A stretch of 64,000 nt of DNA from positions 874,001 to 938,000 of the forward strand of contig NZ_CP122960.1 of the NCBI RefSeq assembly GCF_029854195.1, read 5' to 3'. A program made the translations under genes and the position numbers. The stretch is from Amylibacter sp. IMCC11727. Lineage in GTDB: Bacteria > Pseudomonadota > Alphaproteobacteria > Rhodobacterales > Rhodobacteraceae. Positions 1 to 7,472 of the stretch are shown here, piece after piece. The number at the start of each line of letters is the position of its first letter. Within the stretch, counting starts at the first letter, position 1. The notes under the pieces were generated by a model. That model saw only the letters and a program-made list of their open reading frames with translations, did no database searches and was not told the origin of the DNA.

Positions 1-2
1 AA

Positions 3-347
3 GAAGGGCGCAAACCACCGAGCCAAAAGTTGGCACAAGCACCAGGGTCGCTGCATCATATTGCATTCTGGGTGGCGCAGGCCACCATTCGACTGGCTGA
101 GGAACGGTTAAAGGCGCGGGGGATCGGATCCAGTGGAATCAAAGATCGCGGTTTTATGGACAGCCTTTATTTTCGTGATCCGATGGGATTGTTGGTGGAA
201 CTGGCCAGTTACAAATTTGATCCGCCGCAGGGCAAAACACACGGTGACGTGTTGAACCGCGCCCATCAATTGCGGTTGGAGCGGGGCGGTTTGGCCATTG
301 AAACAGGCGATGTGGCAGACGCTTTGGCGGAGTTGTCGAAGCGTTAA
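3..347 (+). CDS. VOC-family (glyoxalase/dioxygenase fold) protein, 3' part
   Basis: The reading frame is open to the left edge of the window, so the true start lies upstream; bases 1-2 belong to a preceding codon. The visible ~114 residues carry HHIAFWV near the start and RDPMGLLVELASY in the middle. These are the His and Glu positions that bind metal in one VOC module (glyoxalase I, extradiol dioxygenase). This is probably the C-terminal module of a two-module protein. The substrate cannot be inferred. The TAA stop overlaps the stop of the convergent glpK. Confidence 0.7.
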   Translation, partial: EGRKPPSQKLAQAPGSLHHIAFWVAQATIRLAEERLKARGIGSSGIKDRGFMDSLYFRDPMGLLVELASYKFDPPQGKTHGDVLNRAHQLRLERGGLAIETGDVADALAELSKR

Positions 348-1807
348 GTGGTGAGGGTGCGTTTGATCGCATCCTGCCAGCCAGCGTATTTGGCATCGCG
401 GGTTGCGCCATCCATTTTGGGGGTGAAGCGGGTTTCACCCGTCCATGTTTTCGCAAATTCGTCTTGTGTGGGGTAGAGCCCTGCGCGCATTCCTGCGAGC
501 CATGCAGCCCCCAAAGCGGTCGTTTCCAGCACATGTGGGCGGTCTACGGCAGCGCCGAGGATGTCGGACAGGAACTGCATGGTCCAATCGCTGGCGGCCA
601 TGCCGCCGTCCACGCGCAGGACGTTTTCGCCGTCTGTTGGGGCGCCGTCTGCGTGCATGGCTTCGATCAGGTCGCGGGTTTGGTAGCCAACGGATTCAAG
701 GGCGGCGCGGGCAAATTCATTTGGACCAGAATTGCGGGTCAGGCCAAAGATCGCACCGCGGCTGTCGGCATCCCAATAGGGCGCGCCAAGGCCTGTGAAG
801 GCTGGCACCATGTAGAGGTTTTGTTCGGGATCGGCGGCTTCGGCCATGGGTTGGCTTTCGGGCGCATTTGCGAGCAGTTTGAGGCCGTCGCGCAGCCATT
901 GCACCACGGCCCCTGCGACGAAAATGGAGCCTTCGAGCGCGTAGGTGGGTTGGCCGTTGAACTGATAAGCGATGGTTCCGAGCAGGCGGTTTTGTGATGT
1001 GACGAGCGTGTCGCCCGTGTTCAGAAGCGCAAAACAACCCGTGCCGTAGGTGGATTTCATCATGCCTGGATCAAAGCAGGCTTGCCCGATCGTGGCCGCC
1101 TGTTGATCGCCTGCCACGCCAAGAATTGGGATGTTGCCGCCAAACAGGGTGGTGGAGCCAAAATCGGCCGCGCAATCGCGCACATCTGGCAGCATGTGCA
1201 TGGGAATGTCGAAACGGGTGCAGATGACTTCATCCCAAGCGCCGACGCGGATGTTGTAAAGCATGGTGCGCGAGGCGTTGGTGGCATCTGTGGCGTGAAC
1301 GCGACCTTCGGTCAGATGCCAGATGAGGAAGCTGTCCACTGTGCCAAACAGCAGGTTTTGGCTGTTGTCCTGCGTTTGCAGGATGTGGCGCAGTTTGGTG
1401 CCCGAAAAATAAGGATCGGCGAGTAAGCCCGTGCGGTGAGTGATCTCGGATTCGAACCCCTCCGCCTTTAACTCGGCGCAGAACGGGGCGGTGCGGCGGT
1501 CTTGCCAGACGATGGCGTTGTGGACGGCTTTGCCCGTGGTTTTGTCCCAGACGAGTGTGGTTTCCCGTTGGTTGGTGATACCAATGGCGGTGACGTCGTC
1601 TGCGGTGATGCCGTGGTTTGCAATGACGTCTTTGCAGGTTTTGAGGGTGGTGTTTAGCAGATCGTTTGGATCATGTTCGACCCAGCCAGATTTTGGGAAA
1701 TGCTGGGTAAATTCCATCTGTTCCGTTGCCACGGGCTGCATCGCCGCATCAAACAGAATGGCGCGGGTGGAGGTGGTTCCTTGGTCGATGGCCAGCACGT
1801 ATTTCAT
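344..1807 (-). CDS. glpK: Glycerol kinase
   Basis: 487 residues, the usual length for the family. The enzyme phosphorylates glycerol to sn-glycerol 3-phosphate with ATP in the cytoplasm. FGGY-kinase signatures are present: DQGTTSTRAILFD near residue 8 (phosphate loop), NQRETTLVW near 80, STYGTGCF near 260 and GGMAASDWTMQFLSDIL near 400. The start is ATG at 1807 with AAGGGAG a few bases upstream; an in-frame upstream extension of 18 codons has no such site. No glpD, glpF or regulator gene is adjacent. The gene diverges from an M24 hydrolase gene across a long palindrome that may be regulatory. Confidence 0.95.
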   Translation of the reverse strand: MKYVLAIDQGTTSTRAILFDAAMQPVATEQMEFTQHFPKSGWVEHDPNDLLNTTLKTCKDVIANHGITADDVTAIGITNQRETTLVWDKTTGKAVHNAIVWQDRRTAPFCAELKAEGFESEITHRTGLLADPYFSGTKLRHILQTQDNSQNLLFGTVDSFLIWHLTEGRVHATDATNASRTMLYNIRVGAWDEVICTRFDIPMHMLPDVRDCAADFGSTTLFGGNIPILGVAGDQQAATIGQACFDPGMMKSTYGTGCFALLNTGDTLVTSQNRLLGTIAYQFNGQPTYALEGSIFVAGAVVQWLRDGLKLLANAPESQPMAEAADPEQNLYMVPAFTGLGAPYWDADSRGAIFGLTRNSGPNEFARAALESVGYQTRDLIEAMHADGAPTDGENVLRVDGGMAASDWTMQFLSDILGAAVDRPHVLETTALGAAWLAGMRAGLYPTQDEFAKTWTGETRFTPKMDGATRDAKYAGWQDAIKRTLTT

Positions 1808-1875
1808 CGGTGTCTCCCTTGTTTGACCACTGGGGTAGCACGAGCGTTTGGGGCGGTGCAAAGGTAAACAGGAGG

Positions 1876-1913
1876 TTAACTTAGACGCGTCATATATGAA
1901 GCGTCTAAGTTAA
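1876..1913. promoter_or_regulatory. 38-bp near-perfect palindrome between divergent genes
   Basis: Two 13-bp arms (1876-1888 TTAACTTAGACGC and 1901-1913, its exact reverse complement) flank an inner 10-bp palindrome TCATATATGA (1890-1899). Only the pair 1889/1900 (G/A) breaks the symmetry. It lies 69 bp upstream of glpK and 93 bp upstream of the M24 gene. No T-run follows, so a dimeric regulator operator or a cruciform/hairpin fits better than a terminator. The binding protein is unknown. Confidence 0.6.
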
Positions 1914-2006
1914 GGATGTGGTAACGAATATGGTGCGCACCGGCGTGAAACTGTTTTGCGTTTCCCCCGAATTCGTCTAGCGTTTTGGCGCAAGAGGGAG
2001 ACCGCA

Positions 2007-3200
2007 ATGCCAGATGTAGAGTTGAATTTCAGCCGCGCCGAATATGCCGCGCGATTGGCCAAAGTGCGCACCAAAATGGATGCAGCAGGGATCGAGGTGC
2101 TGTTCACCTGCGATCCGTCGAACATGGCATGGTTAACGGGGTATGACGGGTGGTCGTTCTATGTGCATCAGGGTGTCATCATCGGCCCAACGGGGGATCC
2201 GATTTTCTGGGGCCGTGCCATGGATGCGGTTGGGGCGACGAAAACTTGTTACATGGGTTTGGATGACATCGTTGGGTATTCTGACGATTATGTCATGTCC
2301 ACAGAGCGTCACGCCATGCAACATCTGGCTGCCCTGTTGAAAGAGCGCGGCTGGGCGCAGCTTCGACTGGGTGTTGAAATGGAGAATTACTATTACACTG
2401 CCAAAGCCCATGCAGTTTTATGTGCAGAGATTGGGCAATCGCCCACGGATGTCACGGCCCTTGTAAACTGGTGCCGCGCGGTGAAATCGGATCAGGAATT
2501 GGTTTATATGCGCCGTGGTGCGCGTATTGTGGAACGGATGCACGAACGTATCTTTGAGGTGTTCGAACCTGGCAAACGCAAGAATGAAGTGGCGGCGGAG
2601 ATTTGGCACACAGCCATTTGGGGGGCAGAAGAAGACGGCGTTCAGTTTGGCGGGGATTATCCTGCGCTGACGCCGCTTTTGCCAACGGGGGACGAGGCGG
2701 CAGCGGCGCATTTGACGTGGAATGACAAACCTGTTCCGAACAATTCTGGTACTTTCTTTGAAATTGCAGGGGTGCATCGACGCTATCATGTGCCGTTGTG
2801 TCGGACCATCTGGCTGGGGGAGCCGCCTGCGGATATCCAACAGGCGGAAGAGGTTGTGCTCGAAGGGATTGACGCGGGCATTGATGCGGCGCGGGTTGGC
2901 AATACGGCGGGCGATGTGGCGCGGGCGTTTTATGGGGTTTTGGAAAAACATGGTGTGGAGCGGGAAGGGCGGTGCGGCTATCCCATCGGCATGAGCTATC
3001 CGCCTGATTGGGGGGAGCGGACGTTTTCTATCAGGCCGTCGGATGAGACGGTGTTTGAGGAGAATATGACGTTTCACTTTATGCCAGCGCTGTGGATGCC
3101 CGAGTGGGGGCTTGAGATCACCGAAACCCTGCGTATTCGCGAGGGTGGGGCGGCAGAGCCGCTGGCCAATGTAGATCGAAAATTGTTTGTGAAAAACTGA
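2007..3200 (+). CDS. M24-family hydrolase resembling ectoine hydrolase DoeA/EutD
   Basis: 397 residues. The N-terminal creatinase-like half contains DPSNMAWLTGYDGWSFYVHQ near residue 38, a stretch I associate with DoeA/EutD ectoine hydrolases, which open the ring of the compatible solute ectoine. The C-terminal pita-bread half has FFEIAGVHRRYHVPL and MTFHFMPALW...LEITET; the full five-ligand metal set of aminopeptidase P is not evident. ATG at 2007 is chosen because GAGGGAG precedes it; upstream ATGs give only a basic, non-conserved extension. The stop overlaps the next start by one base (TGATG), implying coupling to the deacetylase. A creatinase or Xaa-Pro peptidase-like role is the alternative. 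Confidence 0.75.
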   Translation: MPDVELNFSRAEYAARLAKVRTKMDAAGIEVLFTCDPSNMAWLTGYDGWSFYVHQGVIIGPTGDPIFWGRAMDAVGATKTCYMGLDDIVGYSDDYVMSTERHAMQHLAALLKERGWAQLRLGVEMENYYYTAKAHAVLCAEIGQSPTDVTALVNWCRAVKSDQELVYMRRGARIVERMHERIFEVFEPGKRKNEVAAEIWHTAIWGAEEDGVQFGGDYPALTPLLPTGDEAAAAHLTWNDKPVPNNSGTFFEIAGVHRRYHVPLCRTIWLGEPPADIQQAEEVVLEGIDAGIDAARVGNTAGDVARAFYGVLEKHGVEREGRCGYPIGMSYPPDWGERTFSIRPSDETVFEENMTFHFMPALWMPEWGLEITETLRIREGGAAEPLANVDRKLFVKN

Positions 3201-4357
3201 TGGATCAGCTGACAAAAACGATTGAGATTTTGGAGACGCTTGTCGCGTTTCCGACGATTTCAACGGACAGCAATCAGGCCTGTGTGGATTGGATTGTGGC
3301 GTATTTGGCGCCGCTTGGCGCGCGGATTGATGTGTCGTCTGACACGCCTGGAAAGGCAAATATCTTTGCCACCATCGGCCCAGATGTAGAGGGCGGTTTG
3401 ATCCTGTCTGGGCATCTGGATGTGGTGCCTGTGGCGGGGCAAGATTGGTCGAGCGATCCGTTTTTGTTGCGTGAAGAAGCGGGGCTTTTGTACGGGCGGG
3501 GCACCTGTGACATGAAGGGATTTATCGCGGCGTGCCTTGCGCTTGCGCCTGAATTTGCTGCCGCTGATCTGGCCCGCCCCGTGCATTTTGCTTTCACCTA
3601 TGACGAAGAGACGGGCTGTCTTGGGGCGCGGGTTCTGGTGGATGAGATGGTTAAGGCGGGGTTGCGGCCCAGTGCGGCGATTATTGGTGAACCGACGTCG
3701 ATGCGGATCATTGAAGGGCACAAAGGGTGTTGTGAATATACGGTTGAATTTACGGGGGTAGAGGGGCATTCATCGCTGCCCGATTTGGGTGTGAATGCGC
3801 TGGAATATGCCACCCGATATGTGACGGAACTGATGCGGTTGCGTCAGGATTTGCCTGATCGTGCCCCTGAAGGATCGCGATTTGATCCGCCGCACACCAC
3901 ATTGCAGGTGTGCATGCTTGAGGCGGGTGTGGCCCATAATGTGATCCCGAATAAGGCATCGGTGGGCTGGGAAATGCGGCCTGTTCAGGCCTCTGATCTG
4001 GAGTATGTGCGTGGTGAAATCGCCAGTTTTGCGCAAGACGTGTTGCTTCCTGAAATGCAGGCGAAGTCTCCGCTTGCGGGGATTGAAGAAACATTCACGA
4101 GCGAAGTGGCAGGGTTGGAACCAGACCCTGACAGCGAGGCCGTGGCCATCGTGCGCCGTTTAACAGGTGGAAATGAAACGGATGTTGTTTCGTTTGGGAC
4201 CGAGGCTGGGCTGTTTCAAAAGGCGGGTGTCAGTGCGGTGATTTGTGGTCCAGGGTCCATTGAGCAGGCGCATAAGCCTGATGAATTTGTCAGCCGCGAT
4301 CAATTGAACGCTTGTCTTGAGATGTTGTCCCGTGTGGCGGGGCAGTTGCAGGACTAA
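3200..4357 (+). CDS. M20-family deacetylase, acetylornithine deacetylase-like
   Basis: 385 residues, full length for ArgE/DapE-type metallohydrolases. Zinc-site motifs are visible: SGHLDVVP near residue 72, GRGTCDMKG near 100, the catalytic YDEETG near 134, and GPGSIEQAHKPDEFV near 355. Dimerisation-domain residues GVEGHSS are near 190. Known relatives remove acetyl from N2-acetylornithine. Because the gene is translationally coupled to a DoeA-like hydrolase, the substrate may instead be the acetylated diaminobutyrate made from ectoine; that is inference. The usual DoeB partner is a different (AstE-like) family and is not seen here. Confidence 0.85.
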   Translation: MDQLTKTIEILETLVAFPTISTDSNQACVDWIVAYLAPLGARIDVSSDTPGKANIFATIGPDVEGGLILSGHLDVVPVAGQDWSSDPFLLREEAGLLYGRGTCDMKGFIAACLALAPEFAAADLARPVHFAFTYDEETGCLGARVLVDEMVKAGLRPSAAIIGEPTSMRIIEGHKGCCEYTVEFTGVEGHSSLPDLGVNALEYATRYVTELMRLRQDLPDRAPEGSRFDPPHTTLQVCMLEAGVAHNVIPNKASVGWEMRPVQASDLEYVRGEIASFAQDVLLPEMQAKSPLAGIEETFTSEVAGLEPDPDSEAVAIVRRLTGGNETDVVSFGTEAGLFQKAGVSAVICGPGSIEQAHKPDEFVSRDQLNACLEMLSRVAGQLQD

Positions 4358-4364
4358 AGTGTTA

Positions 4365-4391
4365 CGCTTGGGGCGCGTTACTCCCCAAGCG
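4365..4391. terminator. Hairpin between convergent genes
   Basis: CGCTTGGGG (4365-4373) and CCCCAAGCG (4383-4391) form a perfect 9-bp stem with a 9-nt loop. It sits between the convergent argE-like and ggt genes and overlaps the ggt stop codon. It has no clear T tract, so it is at best a bidirectional stem terminator or mRNA 3'-end stabiliser. Confidence 0.5.
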
Positions 4392-6114
4392 CAATGCCTT
4401 CGCGTCTGGGGTCTGCACCGCCTGTCAGGGTGTCGCCGATGGCAATGCCGTGCAGGCCAGAGTTGATGGGTTTGACTTCTACTTTGAAGCCGATGGATTC
4501 GAGTGCGGATTGCAGCGTTTTGGTTTCGCCTTTGTCCTCCAGTTCGAATGTGCCCCAGCGGTTGACGCGGCGGGGCATGTCGATGGCGGCTTGGATATCC
4601 ATGTGCCAATCGATGTGCGCGATGATGGTTTGGGCGGTAAAGCCGATGATGCGGCTGCCGCCGGGTGATCCGATGACAAGGACTGGTTTTCCATCTTTCA
4701 GCACAATTGTGGGCGACATCGACGAGCGAGGCCGTTTGCCGGGCGCGAGCGCATTGGCGATGGGTTTGCCATCGCGGTTGGTGCGGAATGAGAAGTCAGT
4801 CAGTTCGTTGTTGAGGATGAACCCCCCTGACATGAGGCGTGAGCCGAAGCGGTTTTCCACAGTCGTCGTCATCGACAGAGCATTTCCATAGCTGTCCACA
4901 ATGGAAAAATGAGAGGTGGAGGGGAGTTCGATGCTGTCGTCATCGGCCCAGATAAACGTGTGATCAAAGTCTGGTTCCCCTGCCGTTGGCTTTTCCAAAG
5001 CCGTGTCGGTGTTTAGCTGTTTTGCGCGGTTTTCGAGGTATTTTGGGTCAACCAGTCCTTTGGTCGGGACGGGGACAAAATCGCTATCCGCCATGTAACG
5101 CCCGCGATCGGCAAAGGCGAGCCGTGAGGCATCCCCAATAATGCGCCATGCTTCAGGATCATCCGGCCCAAGTGTGGCCATATCAAAGGGTTCAATCAGC
5201 TTTAGGATTTGTCCAACTGTCAGCGCACCAGAAGAGGGTGGTCCCATGCCACAGACATCATACGTACGGTAGGTGACACACACAGGGGCGCGTTCCTTCA
5301 CACGGTATATTGCCATGTCCACAAGGGATAAGACCCCTGCGTTTCCTTGTGCGTTTTGCACGGTGGATACGATGTCTTGGGCGATTGGCCCTGTATAAAA
5401 GGCTTTTGGCCCGTCGTTTTGCAATGCGGTTAATGTGGCAGCGTAGTCTGGATTTTTCAGCACGTCCCCAGCCACAAGCCCCGTGCCATTTGGAAAGAAA
5501 TAGGCGGCGGTTTCGGGGAAACGGGACAAACGGTCTGGGTCAGCTGCGATGCTGTCTGCCAGCCGTGGGGATACGGAAAACCCATCACTTGCCAAGGATT
5601 TCGCGGGGTCGAGCAGGGTGGCCCAAGGTTGGTTTCCCCATCTTTTATGGGCTTGGGCCATGAGCATCGGCGTGCCAGGTGTGCCGACAGATCGCCCGCC
5701 GACAACCGCATCGAAGAATTTTAATGGTTCGCCTGTTTCATCCTGAAACAGTGTTGGTGTGGCGCCAAGTGGGGCTGTTTCGCGCCCGTCGAGTGTGGTG
5801 ACAGCCCCTGTTGCCGCATCATACCAAACCAAAAACGCGCCTCCGCCAAGGCCAGATGATTGTGGTTCCACCAGCCCTAAAACGGCCTGAACCGCAACCA
5901 TCGCATCCGCTGCGGTGCCGCCATTGCGCAAAACATCTGCGCCCGCCTGAACGGCCAGCGGATTGGCGGCACTGATCATCCAGTTTTGCGCTGTGGTTGA
6001 TTGCCCAGCGTTTCGCGCCGCAAGGGCGGCCTGCGCGGCACGGGGCAATTCTTGTGCGAAAACGGATGAGCCGAACGCCAAAATAGCGGTCAGAACGATG
6101 CAAATACGAGCCAT
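4378..6114 (-). CDS. ggt: Gamma-glutamyltransferase (glutathione hydrolase), periplasmic
   Basis: 578 residues with a clear signal peptide ending near FAQ (residues 1-20). The enzyme transfers or hydrolyses the gamma-glutamyl group of glutathione in the periplasm. The proenzyme self-cleaves before a threonine, seen here in LPSTSHFSIVD near residue 400, followed by TTTVENRFGS. Earlier signatures are GGTAADAMVA near 63 and SSGLGGGAFLVWYD near 85. SPGGSRIIG near 475 is in the small subunit. The start is ATG at 6114 with GCAGG upstream. It appears monocistronic, with a 395-bp AT-rich region upstream. Confidence 0.93.
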   Translation of the reverse strand: MARICIVLTAILAFGSSVFAQELPRAAQAALAARNAGQSTTAQNWMISAANPLAVQAGADVLRNGGTAADAMVAVQAVLGLVEPQSSGLGGGAFLVWYDAATGAVTTLDGRETAPLGATPTLFQDETGEPLKFFDAVVGGRSVGTPGTPMLMAQAHKRWGNQPWATLLDPAKSLASDGFSVSPRLADSIAADPDRLSRFPETAAYFFPNGTGLVAGDVLKNPDYAATLTALQNDGPKAFYTGPIAQDIVSTVQNAQGNAGVLSLVDMAIYRVKERAPVCVTYRTYDVCGMGPPSSGALTVGQILKLIEPFDMATLGPDDPEAWRIIGDASRLAFADRGRYMADSDFVPVPTKGLVDPKYLENRAKQLNTDTALEKPTAGEPDFDHTFIWADDDSIELPSTSHFSIVDSYGNALSMTTTVENRFGSRLMSGGFILNNELTDFSFRTNRDGKPIANALAPGKRPRSSMSPTIVLKDGKPVLVIGSPGGSRIIGFTAQTIIAHIDWHMDIQAAIDMPRRVNRWGTFELEDKGETKTLQSALESIGFKVEVKPINSGLHGIAIGDTLTGGADPRREGIALGE

Positions 6115-6509
6115 GAAACCTGCCTTATTTTAATGCGGTGGTGTGACACTGCACTCTGAATAGCGCGGATACACAATAAATTTTAATAGATTTTTAACGA
6201 TTTGTTGGTGTGAACAGGGGGGAAAACAACAGTTCGTTAAGAACGACCCAATAAGTTGCGAGACAGCAGCAGCCCTTAAAACCAAGGGAAATGTGACGAG
6301 GCAAGAGGCAAGTGAGATCAGGCAGAGTATACTATTTAACATGATAAATGCAATAAATTCAACATGTTAAGTTTTTATCAAATGGTAAATTTCACCGTTT
6401 GAACACATTTTGGCCCAGATTTTTCGTGAGTCTACCCTCATCAAATGTAACGCGGTTGCGCCCCAAATCCGTTGGGTTGCGCCGAAAATGAGTAACGATT
6501 GGAAGAGAC
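6115..6509. other. 395-bp AT-rich intergenic region upstream of ggt and the pilus operon
   Basis: No convincing gene. The part around 6320-6400 is strongly AT-rich compared with the flanks and probably carries promoter elements for both divergent units. TTGCGCC occurs twice near 6456-6483 as a short direct repeat. GGAAGAG just before 6510 is the ribosome binding site of the pilin gene. No clear -35/-10 pair could be assigned with confidence. Confidence 0.4.
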
Positions 6510-7001
6510 ATGAAACGTATGACAGTGAAATCAGCGGCTTTGGTAACAGGGTTCCTTGCTGCAACGGCACCTGTGATGGCTGCGCAATCCACGGCGAACC
6601 TTGCAGTGACAGCAACCGTGGCGGACACGTGCGCGATTACGGCGACAACAGCGTTGGCCTTTGCCACTATTGACGGGGGCAGCGTCACCGATGAATCCGT
6701 GAATGGTATCCTGACCGTGGTTTGCACATCCGCGAAAACGGGTGTGACCGTTGATATGGCGGGCGGCAACAACGCATCAGGGGGCCAGCGCCGCATGTCA
6801 GACGGTGGTACGGCTTTTCTGCCATATAACATCCATTCCGACAGCGGACACGCATCCGAAGTGGCCATTGATGGCGAAATCTATAACGGCGACGTCAGTG
6901 CGGCGGTTCCGTTGTTGATCAATGTTTACGGGCAAATCCCAAGCGGCAGTTACACAGCAGGCGTGTACACCGACACCATCTTGGTCACCCTGACATACTA
7001 A
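6510..7001 (+). CDS. Spore coat protein U (SCPU) domain pilin, likely major subunit
   Basis: 163 residues: signal peptide to about residue 24 (PVMAAQ), then one SCPU domain with the conserved Cys pair (DTCAIT and VVCTS) and the typical C-terminal strand GVYTDTILVTLTY. SCPU proteins are subunits of archaic (Csu-type) chaperone-usher pili, exported by Sec and polymerised at the outer-membrane usher by donor-strand exchange. It is the first gene of a four-gene operon, 24 bp before the chaperone, consistent with being the most highly expressed subunit. GGAAGAG supports the ATG start. Confidence 0.85.
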   Translation: MKRMTVKSAALVTGFLAATAPVMAAQSTANLAVTATVADTCAITATTALAFATIDGGSVTDESVNGILTVVCTSAKTGVTVDMAGGNNASGGQRRMSDGGTAFLPYNIHSDSGHASEVAIDGEIYNGDVSAAVPLLINVYGQIPSGSYTAGVYTDTILVTLTY

Positions 7002-7025
7002 TCCAAAAAATCGAGTAGGGAAAAA

Positions 7026-7451
7026 ATGAAAAAAGCGATCAAAATTATTGCAGGAGCCTGTCTTGTACTGGCCCCTGCGGTGACGCAGGCACAATCTTTG
7101 TCGGTATCTCCAACGCGGTTGGAGGTCCCAAACAAAGGGTCTCAGACCACGCTCACGGTTAAGGCCGAAGGCGGCGGAACCGCAGTTTTGCAAATGCGGG
7201 TCATGTCATGGAAAGAAGGCCAAGACCCAAGCCGGATGAAACCCACACGCGATGTGGTGATCAGCCCGCCCATTGCAAAATTGAAACCACGCCAAGAATT
7301 AACCGTGCGGGTCGTGCGCACCAAAAAACGCGCTGTTCGCAAACGGGAATGCTATCGCGTTTTGGTGGATCGTTTGCCTGGACGCCCCGTCAAAGGCCAA
7401 GTGGTTAAGCTGCAAGTGCGCCACTCTTTGCCTTTGTGCTTTACCTCTTAA
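7026..7451 (+). CDS. Pilus periplasmic chaperone, first (PapD-like) domain only
   Basis: 141 residues including a ~22-residue signal peptide ending TQAQ. The N-terminal immunoglobulin-like domain is recognisable from SVSPTRLEV, CYRVLVDRLPG and the alternating hydrophobic G1 strand VVKLQVRHSLPLCF that donates to the pilin groove. Archaic chaperones normally have a second domain and total roughly 230-250 residues. Here translation stops three residues after the G1 strand and the usher starts 21 bp later, so there is no room for domain 2. No frameshifted remnant is visible. It may be a functional minimal chaperone or a deletion product. Confidence 0.8.
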   Translation: MKKAIKIIAGACLVLAPAVTQAQSLSVSPTRLEVPNKGSQTTLTVKAEGGGTAVLQMRVMSWKEGQDPSRMKPTRDVVISPPIAKLKPRQELTVRVVRTKKRAVRKRECYRVLVDRLPGRPVKGQVVKLQVRHSLPLCFTS

Positions 7452-7472
7452 CCATCTGATTTGGGGCATATC

